Positions 1 to 12,614 of a stretch of DNA of 64,000 nucleotides are shown piece by piece (the first letter of the stretch is position 1; every line of letters begins with the position of its first letter). The stretch spans positions 17,190,001 to 17,254,000 of the forward strand of contig BSBM01000123.1 of NCBI GenBank assembly GCA_027924585.1. Reading direction: 5' to 3'. Origin of the DNA: Larix kaempferi. Its lineage: Eukaryota > Streptophyta > Pinopsida > Pinales > Pinaceae. A program made the position numbers and the translations under genes. A model generated the notes under the pieces. The model was not told where the DNA came from. It was given only the letters and a program-made list of their open reading frames with translations, and ran no database searches.

Positions 1-3000
1 GGTCCCACTGGACCTTAACTTGGTCCACCAAACGATGCCTCAACTGTTTAACCCTGCGGTCCAATATAAGTAATGGCTCGACCCTGAAGGTTCCCTCATC
101 CGAAACCTGCAGTTCCTTCCAATTTATTTTATGTGACTCATCAGCTACATAATGTCGTAAAACAGATACATGAAAAACATTATGAGTTTTGTGCAAATGG
201 GGTGGCAATGCAAGACGATACGCGACGGGTCCAACCTTTTCTAAAATTTCAAAGGGTCCTATAAATCGTGGCGACAACTTTGTCCCTTTCCCAAACCTGA
301 TGGTACTTTTGCTAGGCCTGATGCGGACGAACACTGCATCTCCAACCTTATAGCTTCGGTCAACCCTATGCGCATCGGCATAACTCTTCTGCCTATCCTG
401 TGCTTCCTTTAACCGCTGTCTAATCTGAACAACCTGTTCTTCCATCTCCTGAATCAACTCAGGTCCTATAATTACTCGATCCTCTAACCTTTCCCAACTC
501 AATGGTGTCCTGCATGGCCTTCCATATAAAGCTTCATATGGAGGCATCCCAATTGAGCTATGGTAACTGTTGTTGTAAGCAAACTCTACCAAAGGTAAGT
601 GCTTTTCCCAATGAGTTTGTTGATCCATGACATACATCCTAAGCATGTCCTCCATTACCTGATTCACTCTTTCTGTTTTCCCATCTGTCTCTGGATGGTA
701 AGCAGTGCTTAGGTTCAACTGAGTACCCAACGCCGACTGCAAACTCGTCCAAAACCTGGATGTAAACCTGGAATCCCTATCCGATATAATCTTCTTGGGA
801 AACCCATGGAGACGAACAACTTCATTTATGAACACACGTGTTACATCCGTGACATCATAGGTCTCCTTAACTGGAATGAAGTGAGCAGTTTTGGTTAGTT
901 TGTCAACGATGACCATAATGGCATCATGCCTATGAGAGGTAAGAGGCAATCCCACCACGAAGTCCATGGAGATAACCTCCCACTTCGACATAGGAATGTC
1001 ATGTGGCTGCAACAGACCTACCGAGTGGTGATGATCAGCTTTTACCTGCTGACACTCAAGGCACCTAGCGACGAATTTGACCACGTCGCTTTTCATCCCT
1101 GCCCAAAAGAAGAGTTGCTTCATGTCTGCATACATCTTCTTTACACCCGGGTGTGCACAATACACTGCTCTATGGGCTTCCTTAAGGATAGTCTCTCTAA
1201 TATCTCCCTCCTCAGGAATATACATCCTCCCTTGATACCGTAACAAATCATCGGCTTCCAACTCATAGCCTTTGAACTTTGGTCCCACCGGTTTCCCATT
1301 CTGGAGTGCTGCTGTGACCTTTAGGTACCAACTATCCCCGAGTAGCTGCCCTAAAATTCTTTCCCTCAAATCTACCTTCAAAGGTATAAGAGAGAAAAGT
1401 CTTGGTTTTCTGCTTAAGGCATCCGCTACCACATTCTCCTTCCCTTTGATGTGGGAAATCCCAAAATCATACTCGCTCATGAATTCACTCCATCGCCTTT
1501 GCCTAGCATTTAGGTCTCTCTGAGTGAAGATATACCTTAACCTTTGGTGATCAGACTTGAGTTCAAAGCTTCGTCCAACGAGGTAATGTCTCCAAAGCTT
1601 CAAAGCCAACATCACTGCAGCTAACTCTAGGTCATGAGTAGGGTAATTCTCTTCATGTGTTTTTAGCTTTCTCGACGCATAAGCTATTACCCCACCTTCC
1701 TGCATCAATACTACACCCAAACCTTGCCTTGAAGCATCGGTGCAAACTATGAATTCCTTCTCCATATCTGGAACTCGTAGAATTGGTGCACTTGTCAATA
1801 GTCTTTTCAGCTCGGCAAATGCGGCATCGCATTCCTCTGTCCATTCGTACCTAGTGCCTTTACGCTGTAGGGTAGTTATGGGTTTTGCGATTTTTGAGAA
1901 ACCTTCAACAAACCTTCTATAATACCCAGCTAACCCCATGAAGCTCCTTACTTCATGCGCATTCATTGGCACGGGCCAATCCATTATGGCCTTCACCTTT
2001 TCAGGGTCAACAGAAATTCCCTCACCGAAAATTATATGCCCTAGGTAATGGATCTCCTTCTGATAGAACGAACATTTGGACAACTTACCATACAACTGAT
2101 GCTCCCTTAAGCATGACAACACTATTCGCAAGTGTTCCTCGTGCTCCTGCTCATTCTTGGAGTAGATGAGGATGTCGTCCAAGAAGACTTGCACAAATTG
2201 ATCTAAGTATTTTCGGAACACGCTATTCATGAGACTCATGAATACGGCTGGGGCATTGGTCAAACCGAAGGGTACCACCACAAACTCATAGTGCCCAAAC
2301 CTTGTTCGAAAAGCAGTCTTAGGTATATCAACTTCCTTAATCTGTAGCTGGTGGTAACCTGATCGTAAGTCGATCTTTGAGAAGAATGTCACCCCTTTCA
2401 TTTGATCAAAGAGATCATCAATTCGAGGTATCGGGTACCTATTCTTCACGGTGGCTCTATTCAAATCTCGGTAATCAATGCAAAGACGCAAGGAACCATC
2501 CTTCTTCTTCACAAAGATTACTGGCGCACCCCACGGTGAAATACTTGGTCTGATGAACCCTAGATCTAACAGTTCCTTCAACTGCATTTGCAACTCACAA
2601 AGTTCTGGGGCCGTCATCCTGTAAGGTGTCTTCGATGTTGGCTCTGAACCGGGTTTTACCTCGAAGGTAAAATCAAGTTCCCTCTTAGGAGGTAACCCAG
2701 GTAATTCCTTCGGGAATACATCACTGAACTCAGCTAACACTGGATAGTCATCAAGGGAGGGTCCCTTCTCACTGTTTACCGCTTCAACAATGTACAACTG
2801 GCATCCTTGTCGCATACATCGCTTTACGTTCATCGTTGATATGAAACGTAGGGACACCTTCCGTTTGATACCTTGGATCTTGATGGCCTCTCCGTTGTCA
2901 TTAATGCAAAGAACTTTCTTCCCATAACAGTCCAACAAAGCTCGATGTTCCTCAAGCCAATTCATACCTATGATGATATCATAAGTTCCGAGAGTGGTGA

Positions 3001-3385
3001 CGTACACTTTGACTTGTGTAACACACACCCCGAGATCCACCACACACTTATCGACACTAGGTCCTACTGCTTGCTTTACCCCTGAAGCCATTTCGACTAA
3101 GCTGAAATCGTCATGCTCGTAGGCTGCCAACCCACATTTGTCTAATGCATATGGAGAAATGAAACTATCAGTAGCACCAGGATCAAACAATATTCTAAGC
3201 TTGACATTATTGACCGTACCTGATGATTCCACCACAGTGGATTGGTGCTCTGCCTGATGGTTGTTTACTGCAGCCGAGATCTGATGCCTACTACCCCCAC
3301 TCCCCATTGGAGCTTTTCCTTCTCGCTGCACTGTACCGGATCGTAATTCGGGACAGTCACGCTGGTAATGTGGACCTCCACATCC
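1..3385 (-). CDS. gypsy pol: protease, reverse transcriptase, RNase H, integrase, start of chromodomain (open at window edge)
   Basis: One minus-strand frame stays open for about 1,128 codons, from just after a stop at 3386-3388 to the window edge. Order: end of the gag zinc knuckle; aspartic protease (about 3190-3160); reverse transcriptase with the FLDDILIY catalytic box at 2162-2185; RNase H (about 1790-1480) with a TDAS motif; integrase with HHCC zinc finger (about 1170-1030) and DDE residues in MDF, SDRDSRF and [14 protein letters not shown] contexts (about 965-675); then the start of a chromodomain-like tail. The protein copies element RNA into cDNA and integrates it. The protease active site reads D-P-G where D-S-G is expected, so processing is probably dead even though the rest looks complete. 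It would normally be translated as part of the gag-pol polyprotein, in the same frame as gag upstream. Confidence 0.88.
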
Positions 3386-4441
3386 TCAACAAGCCACCTG
3401 TAATGGAGCGGGCGAGATAACTTGCTCAGACCTCTGAGAGGGGTTCCTCCCCCTAGGACCCCTTCCTCTACCGGCTGTTCCTCTGAAATTCCTCGCACCC
3501 TGGTGAGTCCCTGTGGCCAACTGGGGCATCGCCCTAGTTGCCACTGATCAGTCTACCGCTGCGACTCTTGGTGTGCTCCTGTTCCCGTAGGGAGGTGGCC
3601 TCACATATCCTCCCCGAGGGTAGCTTCGAAGGGCCTTCCCCACAAACCCTGACTGCTGAGAGTTGAAGGACCTGATGGGCTTTGCACCCAACATCTCCTC
3701 AGTGTAACGAGCACAATCTACTGCTTCGGCGACCGAAGTTGGTTTCCACATCCGTACCTGAGCCCTGATCTTGGCATTGAGCCCATACACGAAGCGCTCA
3801 ACTTGGCGTTCGTCATTGTCCAAGTAAGGGACATACTTCACTAACTCCATGAACCTCTCTTCATACTCCTCCACAGATAGATGCCTTTGTACCAAGGCAT
3901 GAAGAGCCCCTGCTTGTTCTTCCTGGTAGGATGCGGGTAGGTACTTCCCTTTGAATTTTTCCACAAACAGTTCCCATGGAACCGTGTCTGGTGTAAGGTG
4001 TAGCTGCCTTTCTTGGTTTCCCCACTAGTTCAAAGAGGCCCCCTTTAGTTGAAATATGGCAAGTTTGGACTTGGACGTGGAGGTGTACTCCTGCAAGGTC
4101 AAGCACCTGGTCATCTCTTCCAACCACGACTCTGCTCGTATCCCTGGTCGACCCCCCGAAAATTCTGGAAGCCTTATCTTCTGAAGCTACTTTTTGATAT
4201 CCTGATGCGGAGTTCTTGGTACCGTATTCGCTTCTACCACAGGAACTTCCTCCCTTAGTGGAGGGGCCTCCACCTCTACCTCCGAGGTAGTACTTCCTCT
4301 CTGTGCTAGTCCCCTGAGTGTTTTGTTTATAGCTTCCAGCGAGCGCAGTATAAGAATGGTCTCTGGCGATGGTGCCGGCACATTCGGCTCAGGTAATGCC
4401 GTCGCCTGACGTCGCCCCCGACCTGCTCGCGTTCTTACCAT
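3386..4441 (-). pseudogene. gypsy gag, broken by four in-frame stops
   Basis: The start MVRTRAGRGRR lies at 4441-4409. A retrotrans_gag-type capsid domain covers about 4180-3700, and a CCHC zinc knuckle at 3391-3350 keeps its second C (3380-3382), H and last C. The frame is shared with pol but is cut by TAG at 4187-4189, TAG at 4025-4027 (in the ALNWW-like motif), TGA at 3548-3550 and TGA at 3386-3388 (inside the knuckle, between its first two cysteines). At least two of these replace an expected tryptophan, a G-to-A change on the coding strand. Gag would package element RNA in virus-like particles; this copy cannot make full-length Gag. Confidence 0.85.
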
Positions 4442-5989
4442 ATTTATCCCTTCCGCATGGAATAATAGGATAGTTAGCACACAATTACATCATGACTAAT
4501 TTACTATTAACTCAATAATTAATTCAAAGTGCATCATGACAAATTTTACGAGCGTTTTACTTTGAGAGCTATAGTTCAGGACGTTTCGATCAGGCCATCT
4601 TGAGGCCACCCGGTACTAGACATACTACAATAGTTCCACGTAGGTTTAGGTATTGGACTCCACACAATCCTCATCAGGTCGCCATCAATTCTTCAAGATA
4701 TTCAATTAAGGTTTATTGCCTCGATCTCATTAATAATTTAATAATTTAATAATAACATAACCTAAGTTTAAGTCTAGAGTCGTGTTTATCAAACATTTTG
4801 GTCATGGGGAAAAATCAGTGTCTTAGTGATTAGCTCGTCATGTTGATCTCCATGGTGTCTCGTTTTCGAGATTTCGTGTCCGTTTTGCCTCTTCGACTAT
4901 ACGTTGAAGTTTCGGTAATGAGCATTTTCAAGGAGGCGAAAGCTAACATTAACTATATAATGTTTAATTATAATAATGATTAACTAACACTAGTAACAAG
5001 CCCATAATTTACTAATTTTAACTTAATTAATATTATAATCAATTAAATTAAGTATAATAATTAATAGTTAATAAAATTAATTATTAATAGAATAATTTCC
5101 AAATTTATTAATAATTAATTAATTTATTTATTTATTATATATATATAATAAAAATAACTATTAACAAACTTTCAATAGTTAACAACTTAACTTAATTAAT
5201 TCTTATCAAACTTAACTTAATTAATTTAAACTATAAGGGTTAACAACTAATTTATTCATTTATAATTTATTTCTTTTTTTAATTTATTTTAATTATAATT
5301 TAGTTCATTTTTAATTTATTTTAATTATAATTTATTCATTTATAATTTATGATTAAAATAAATTAAAATGAACTAAATTAAAATAAACTAAATTAAATTT
5401 GAAATAACTAAATTATAATTGAAATGAACTAAATTATAATTGAAATAACAACAAAAAAAACGAAATAAATTATAATCGAAATAAATCAAAAATGAAATAG
5501 GTTAAAACCCTTACCTATGGCTTACCTGGTCAAACCCTAGGATTCCCTCTACGCTGGGTTGCATGTGGCCACGCGGCCGACATGCAATTTAAACTAATAA
5601 AATATTCAATCAACCCTTAAAAGGGCATACCCTTCCCTCTCGGCCTCATTTCCTCTATGGATTTTTCAGGAACAGCCGCCAGTGAGCTCTGCAACTCCAC
5701 CACCACCACCAACTGGCTCAGCTCTCGGTCATGGTGAGCAAGCTCTACAACTGCAACGGTCGGAGGTATAGCTTTGCAATTTTACTATTTTTCCTTTATA
5801 TTGATTTTTTTTGTGCTTATGTTTTCTGTTCGTTTGTTTTTCCCAAGCTGCACTCAAGCCGCGACCTCTCAAGCTGTAAGCCGGGCTGCCATGGCCGCGG
5901 CGAGTAAATTTCTGTACATGTTAACCTTTCACTGTAATTTTTTTTTTATATCGCTGTGTTTTTTTTTTTTTTATGTTTGTTCGTTTTGC

Positions 5990-6335
5990 CCTGGAGGCCA
6001 CTGGGCCGCCACTGGCCGGGCCGCCCAGGCCGCAGCTTGCTGCTAGCCGGGTCGTGCCCTGGCCGTGCGCCCTATGGGCTGCAGGCGGGGCCGCCCAGGC
6101 CGTAGCTCGCTGCCGGCCGGGCCGTGCCCTGGCCGCGCGCCCGTGGGCCGCGCCCCTGTGGGATGCGCCCCTGTGGGCCGCGCCCCTGTGGGCCGCGCCC
6201 TTGTGGGCTGCGCCTGTGTGGGTTGCGCCCCTGTGGGCCGCGCCTTGGGCTGCGCCCGTGGGCCGAGCCTTGTGGGCCACGCCCTTGGGCTGCGCCCGTG
6301 GGCCGAGCCCTAGCTGCCATGGCCGCCGCTGGCCG
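5990..6335. repeat. GC-rich minisatellite, GTGGGCCGCGCCCCT-type units
   Basis: Tandem degenerate units built around CGCCCCTGTGGGC recur at least ten times, most regularly at 6140-6240. The left part (5990-6130) is a longer unit containing GGGCCGCCCAGGC in two copies about 90 bp apart. The block is a sharp GC island between A/T tracts in the element leader. Confidence 0.85.
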
Positions 6336-6350
6336 CCCCTCCTCCGTCCA

Positions 6351-6353
<3 letters not shown>

Positions 6354-6391
<38 letters not shown>
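6354..6391. repeat. (TTA)n microsatellite
   Basis: About twelve uninterrupted TTA/ATT units lie directly after the GC-rich block. A (TA)n run follows at about 6480-6506. Confidence 0.95.
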
Positions 6392-6392
<1 letters not shown>

Positions 6393-6480
6393 TTTACATT
6401 GTTATTTTTTTATTTATTTGTTTATGTTTATATATATATTTTTTTGTTTTAAATTTAAATTTAAATTAAATTAAATTTCA

Positions 6481-6512
<32 letters not shown>

Positions 6513-6953
6513 TATATAAATAAGTTTTTGTTTATATAACAATTTTTTTTTTTCTTTTGTTTTAATTTAAAATTAAATTGAATCAAAATTTTGTTCGTAT
6601 ATGATTTTTTTTGTTTGTTTATATGTATAGAAATTTGTTTTGTTTATATGTATATATAGAATCTCTTTTTTTTTTGTTATTTAGGTTTATTATGTATATA
6701 CATAAATTTTCTTACAATAGCAGCAATAAGTTAAAAGGACTAATAGTAGGAGTCCTTATGACATTTATTGCATTTCTATTGTCACGTTTTTACTAACTTG
6801 TAACTCTTTCATTTTGCTTTGCAGGCCTAAAGTTTCAGCAATCGTAAATACTTGCAGTATTTACCTGCAAATGAGTCCTCATCATTTTTTTTATTTTTTT
6901 TATACTCTAATGTTCTTTTCAACATTAGTGAGCCCTCTGGTTCCAGATTTGGA

Positions 6954-6971
6954 ACCATGGCTCTGATACCA
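6954..6971 (-). other. primer binding site, tRNA-iMet type
   Basis: The minus strand reads TGGTATCAGAGCCATGGT, an 18-base match to the complement of the plant initiator tRNA-Met 3' end. It lies 2 bases from the LTR end (CTTACA). It primes minus-strand cDNA synthesis and fixes both the LTR boundary and the element's orientation. Confidence 0.95.
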
Positions 6972-6973
6972 TA

Positions 6974-9833
6974 TGTAAGACTCCAACCAGGGTCCTTAGT
7001 TTGTTTTACAACTCTCAATAAAAATCTGTCTTCTACTGTTTACGTTTTGTTTTAAATTTATGTTTTCTAATTTCTGTTGTTCCTATTGGCTGTAAAAAAC
7101 AGTATTTACAGTTTCAAAATATATATATATATATATTTTCTAGTTATTGTTCTAACATCAATTACAGGTTTTCATTCTCAACAGCAAACATATAAGCACG
7201 TAATTTACCAATTCTGTTTGTGCAGGGAAGCAGATTATAATTCCAGCATATAACCATTTTTATTTCACTTACAACTGAATTTGACAAGGTAGAAATAATC
7301 AACATACCTGCTGGAAAATACCTGTAGGTAGCTTGCAGATCCCCTTTTTTTTTGTTGCTGTCCTCGTTGCTGCTTCTCCTTGCTTTTCCCTGCAGTCAAA
7401 AGCCTTCCCCACAGTTCTGAAACTCAACCAACAGAACCAGTTTTGCCACCCTACCAACTAGCGAGGTCTCGCCGACCACCCAGCTCCAAAGGTACCCCTT
7501 TGGACCCCCGAGCCCAAACTGAGTACAAGCCTAGCTGTTGTATCCCTTTAGAAAAAAAACAAACTCCAACAAATCCCCTCTTTGCAGCTCTCCTCTCCCA
7601 ATTTCTCCAAAATCCTAAGGTAAAAAGGATCCCCTTCTCCTTCCTCCCCTCTCCCTTTTATCCCCTTCACTTGCCGACTCTCCCCCTCATTACTACCCCT
7701 ATCCCTAACTTAAATTTCATCCAACCCATTCATCTACCATGTAAGTCCTCGAGCCCTCAACTTGGACTTTTGTTAATAAATTAAATTAATATTAAAAGAT
7801 GTTGGAATAGTTTAAATTAATATTTAAAAGGGGTTGGTTGGGGTCACTTCTCAACCGTAACTTCCCATTCAATTAAATTTAATCCTTTTTATTTCATATA
7901 ATAACTTAAATCATTTCCTTACTCATATTCCAATATTTAACATTTTAATTAATCTTTTAATTAATTAATCCAAGCACATTTTTATAACTTGCTACATAAT
8001 GGTATATGGCATTGTTCGTAATTGACATCCTGGTCATAAACAACTACGACATACTTATAAGAAATTAGTAATATATATAAACTAAACCTTATCCCTATAT
8101 TTCAGTTAATTAACAATAATGGTCAATTGATTAACTATTATTAACCTAATCATTTAATTAATGGTTTCTAATGTTTATAATATGTAAATTCTCTTTAATT
8201 ATAAAATTCACTAAGATTTAATCGACTCATATACCTGTTTCTATTTTAATTACACCTTAGTTTGTAATTAGCTAATTAACAATCATTACTAAAGATAAGC
8301 ATAGTCTTGTTAAAATTAATTAACATCATCAACACATAATTAATTTAAGGGATCAAGTTATTATCAACTTATTTAACCTTATAATTACATTTCAACCCTT
8401 AGTCCTGGCTAATTAAACTCATTTAACAATCAAGCAAGCATTCTAATCAATTGCATTAGTCACTACCTAGGTTAACCATAGCTTTGTTTATTAATAAACC
8501 ATAATTAATTATTAATGGACAATAATTAACCATTAATCAACATTATTAACCCTAATCATCATTATTAACTTTAATCGTCATTATTAGCATTGATCAACAA
8601 TAGTTAATTACTAAACGACTGTAATTAATATTAAGCGACACTAATTGACATTATTACTCAACAATATTTAATGTAATTCATAATACGTAGGCAAGTTATG
8701 TAAGCGTAGCTACTACTTACATTCCTTACGTAAGTACACTAAAGTAATAATTCACATACATCAATCATAATCAAGGAACTTATTATTTACCGACACATGT
8801 TTTAACATAGTTAACAAGGTACGATCCATTAGCTTACTGAAATCCAAGTTATGACAATTCATACATCACTTATTTGACACATACTAATCAAGGGTTTTAC
8901 ACGCCTACAATTAGATATTGTTTTTCACCCCTACTTCACACTACACCTATCTACCTACATCATCACTAACTTCCACATCCTATCCTGTCCTCTGTTGGAC
9001 TACCCTGGAATGTCAAGTCATGACCGGTTCCAGCTAGAACCCGTAAGCGGAAGTGTCGACTACATCGACCAAGCTTCCCCAGCAGGAAACCACCAGTCAT
9101 CATCACACACCTTGGGGAGCGCGCCGTAGCACAGCCCTCCCATGACTCTGGGTTTCGGGGATAAACGGTGGGTAAAGCCTCCACCCCCCTAATGGAACAA
9201 GGGATTATGTCTACTCGACATAACAACAGCATTGCACTTGTACTCGGTCTGTCATCATATAACCGATCTAGGCGGTTGAGTTTCCTGAAACCCTACCCCA
9301 CCCATGTCATAACATATATCATAATAAACAGCATAATAACCATACGAAAGTAAATAATGCATCACTCGCATACCATTTTATCTTTCGAAGTCCATGTCCC
9401 CGAGGCCCTCCCACCTCGTAGGATCCAGCTATCACTTAGCCGTTTCAACTTGTAAGTCAGTCCTTGACATACAATATAGGATATCGTGCATAAATCCTCG
9501 ATATGTACACACATATATTTCATCATAACATACAACAATAAACTCATTCATTCGCCATGCACCTCGCATAACATTCATTATTTCAACATATAACTGTAAC
9601 GGTATCCACGTACCCATCATTCAATAAATTCCATATATTTGACATAATTAACACATGATACATATCTAAACATGACTACTGATCATTATACTATCATCAC
9701 ACACACACATATATATATCGGCAAAATAATAGAACCATATGTCCACAGTGTCGTCAACCGACGAGGTCTCACAATCAAACAAATACAACATATAATAGTA
9801 GTTCAGGTAGTAATGTCAAAACGGGGTGTTATA
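6974..9833 (-). repeat. 5' LTR of the chromovirus element (about 2.86 kb)
   Basis: The LTR begins, on the minus strand, at 9833 with TATAACACCCCGTTTTGACA and ends at 6974 with TTACA beside the primer site. The canonical TG start is TA here, a probable G-to-A decay. No gene is visible inside: 7780-8930 is AT-rich with TTAATTAA-type words, 8960-9260 is of moderate GC, and a CACACATATATAT run lies near 9697-9719. The opposite LTR is outside the window, so age by LTR divergence cannot be judged. Confidence 0.85.
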
Positions 9834-10844
9834 GAGAGGCCCCTGCTGTTATTTTGAGAAAAACCTTGTTTTAACATTTTTTGCCCTATCGATACTGCGA
9901 AGTACAGACCTTTGTTTTGACATGGATTTTATATTTTAATAAGAGATTGATGATTAATTCCAGCCAGAGTTTCTAAGTTTTATTCTCTCCTGAGTACGGG
10001 TTGGGGAGGGCCCCTCCAACACGTAGGTCAGGAGATTTCTATTTGCAGGTATTTCTTTCAATTATGCATTTTACATTGATGAACGGTTCTATTACATATG
10101 GAAGCGCTTGAATGATTTATTATTTCTGTAGTAGTTTATAATACATTATGTAGTACAGCAGAACAGTTTCAGTAGTCCTGTAGGTTCTTTCATGCATATT
10201 TTAATCAACGATTGCATGTGTATCAGCTTTGCTTTTAATATCATGGTTTATATCAAAGGTTTTTTACCGTTTCACATCGTGATTAATTTCTTTAAAGTAA
10301 TAGATGGATAGCTCTAAACAATCGCACTTCAATTAAGTCTTGGGATTTAAAATGGTTTAGATTAGAATTCTAGTTTTAGGTATAAAGTAACTACAGACCT
10401 CGTTTTCTCAAATCTTAGAATAGATCTGTTAGGGAATTTTCATTTTCTAGATTTACCATTCGACATTAAGTAATTTCATAAGATCATCCCCTTTACTTTC
10501 AGCATTTTAATTATTTAAAATAGATTTACTGCTTTATTTCTTAGAATAGATTTACTGCTTTTGGTATCTTTATTTCTTAGAACAGATTTACTGCTTTTGG
10601 TACTTTAATTCTTTTAAATAGATTTATTACTTTCCAGTATTTAATTCCGTAGGATAACCAGTTTTACATATTTAGTAGGCAACCTTTAGAACATCGATAC
10701 CAACATCCAATTGTGACAGAGATTATCCTATAAGAGCACAGATAGTGCATGCATCTCTAAAGTTTGTACGTTCCCCAGGTTGACATTTAAAGTAGGCTCT
10801 TGGTATAGTTGCCCTCATTAGGCATCCATATTAGGAGCTCACCA
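9834..10844 (+). repeat. 5' LTR of the Athila-like element, 3' portion only
   Basis: It aligns along its whole length with 20145-21196. The difference in length is mostly one extra unit, about 36 bp, of an internal repeat in the 3' copy (units such as AGATTTACTGCTTTTGGTATC at about 10520-10640 here and 20830-20960 there). Scattered substitutions show the element is not recent. The first bases here correspond to the region just downstream of the TATAAATA box in the other LTR, so the inserted element separates promoter from transcript. Confidence 0.9.
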
Positions 10845-10849
10845 CTTTT

Positions 10850-10867
10850 TGGCGCCGCTGCCGGGGA
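10850..10867 (+). other. primer binding site, tRNA-Asp type
   Basis: TGGCGCCGCTGCCGGGGA lies five bases after the LTR end. It matches the complement of the plant tRNA-Asp 3' end with one visible difference (GCTG for GTTG). Use of tRNA-Asp is typical of Athila elements. Confidence 0.88.
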
Positions 10868-10958
10868 GGTGCTCAATCTTTTAGGAGACATCACCTAAAA
10901 ACCACAAAAAGAAAACAAAAATTACATAAAACAAAAACATAAATATATGTACCAATGA

Positions 10959-12614
10959 ATGCCTCGTCGGCAAAGGGATAGATTTGGCTGCTTTCTGCCC
11001 AAGAACCCCATGAGCAACAATGGTAATAACAGTTCTGACCATTCTCAGTTTGACTTGGTACACTCTGAAGATGAAACTGGCCACACATACGACCCAAACA
11101 GAGAAAACTTCACTACCAGTTCCAGCTCAAACACCTCAATGGCAAATGAAGAGGAGGAACCTAGGGAGCTTTTCGCTTTTCCCATTAGCATACCTCTCGG
11201 AGATGCCAGAATGAAGAACATAAATCCTAATAATCTGCCAAACTTTCATGGTTTGACTTCAGAAGATCCTGACACATTCCTGTTTGAATTTGAGGTAGTT
11301 TGCAGATCATTTGATTACACTACTGATGCACAAAAGCTAAGGCTTTTTCCTTCCACACTGAAAGACCCATCACTTCGGTGGTTCATGAGCCTTGAAGGAA
11401 ATAGTATCTTTAGCTGGGATCAAATGAAACAGTCATTCTTAGAAAAATATAGGGACTATTGCAAGGCCAAATATACTAGGGATGAAATCTTTAGGATGCA
11501 ACAAGGAGATAGAGAGTCATTAGAAGATTATGCCCAAAGATTTCAACTCAGCTACAAATGAGCCAGCCATTGCACATTGGATCTTTAATCACTAAAACTT
11601 GTCCTTCTCAGAGGTGTAAAAGAGGAGAATTTTGAAGTCTTAAATCTCCTTGGAGATGGAGATATATTCCAAAAATCTTTTGACCAGATCCTGCAAATCT
11701 TCAAAAACTACTCAAGATCTAGGAAAACTAAGAATGGGACGAGGGATACACATACAACCACTGGTGGATCATCATCCTCAACACCAACACTTACAAAATC
11801 TGATTTAGGAAACCTGTTGGATGACATGAAAACTGACATACTACAATCCCTATCCATGCAACTTGATTCTCTTCAAATAAAAAAGAAATAGGATGAAATT
11901 AACCAAGCCTTGGCAGTATTTTGTCCTCGTTGTAGAAAGAAGCATGAGAAGGGGCAGTGCATCTTGAACACAATAGAAGTATGTGGTCTCTGCACCGATG
12001 ACCATTCCACTGATAAATGTCCCCTCTTACCCTCATGTAAGGTAGCTATTCAAGACCCAACAGCTGAAGGAACAGTAGAACAACTCTATTCTATAAATCA
12101 GAGGAGGAATAATTTTGTCAGGCCATATCAACAGAGCAATCAAACTTACTATAATCAAGGGAAGCCAAATTGGAACTCTGGACCGACTCCATGGCAAGCA
12201 CAGCCAAATCAAAACCAATGGCAACAAAACTAGCAAGCATATCAACCATCCTATCAACAGCCATATTATCCACCGTCTTATCCTCAATACCCCCCACCTT
12301 TTCCATCAACCACAAATTATGCAAACCAATACCCCCATCCATCAAATTGGAGGGCGCCATTACAACAACCACTTATTATGCCACCCCCAAAACCTCAACC
12401 ACCCCCCAGACCTCCACCTATTCTAGCCCAACCAATTCCAAATCCTAATAATAACAGACCCCCACAACAACAGCAGGCTTATAACACTGATATCACACAA
12501 TTCCCAACTTATGTTGTAGACAGCATAGAAATAAATGAAATAAACCTACGATCTGGAAAAACGTTGCAGAATACATCCCCACACAACATCCAACAACCTG
12601 TACCTGAAGCTTAA
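10959..12614 (+). pseudogene. Athila-like gag, several stops
   Basis: The frame starts with ATG at 10959. Residues about 80-200 form a gag domain with the NFHGLTSEDPDTFLFEFE signature typical of Athila/Tat gags, then LRWFMSLEGNSI and FLEKYRDYC. Stops in the same frame: TGA 11559, TAA 11586, TAG 11889, TAG 12231, TAA 12612. After 11910 a cysteine-rich segment (CPRCRKKHEKGQC, then CGLCTDDHSTDKC) is the nucleic-acid-binding part. It is followed by a Gln/Pro/Tyr-rich tail (12060-12480). All segments share one frame with pol, so gag-pol was a single polyprotein. Confidence 0.85.

Larger units (their letters stand above)
4442..6953 (-). other. 5' untranslated leader of the chromovirus element
   Basis: This is the stretch between the primer binding site and gag, about 2.5 kb, long for this group. 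4480-5500 is AT-rich, with degenerate AAATTATAATTGAAATAA-type repeats at about 5330-5490. A GC-rich hairpin lies at 5559-5587, where TTGCATGT pairs with ACATGCAA. A GC-rich minisatellite (about 5990-6330) and A/T microsatellites (6354-6391 and about 6480-6506) follow. Short Pro/Ala/Arg-rich frames on both strands of the GC block look like translation of the repeat rather than genes. Confidence 0.7.
1..9833 (-). mobile_element. Ty3/gypsy chromovirus LTR retrotransposon (Tekay/Del-like), 3' end outside the window
   Basis: Reading the minus strand from right to left, the element has a 5' LTR (9833-6974), a tRNA-iMet primer binding site (6971-6954), a 2.5-kb leader, gag (from 4441) and pol running off position 1. 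The last residues visible at positions 1-60 resemble the linker and the start of a C-terminal chromodomain, which points to the chromovirus branch with long LTRs. Its right end, TATAACACCCCG on the minus strand, is the familiar TGTAACACCCCG start with one G-to-A change. The element has landed inside the LTR of a second element, because the bases immediately to the right (9834 on) match the interior of that LTR at 20145. The left LTR and left target duplication lie outside the window, so a 5-bp duplication (expected GAGAG) cannot be confirmed. Confidence 0.9.

Noticed and set aside
5973-6474. Overlapping open frames on both strands rich in Ala, Pro, Gly and Arg
   Set aside because: They are translations of the GC-rich minisatellite in a retrotransposon leader, with no conserved domain and no codon signal.
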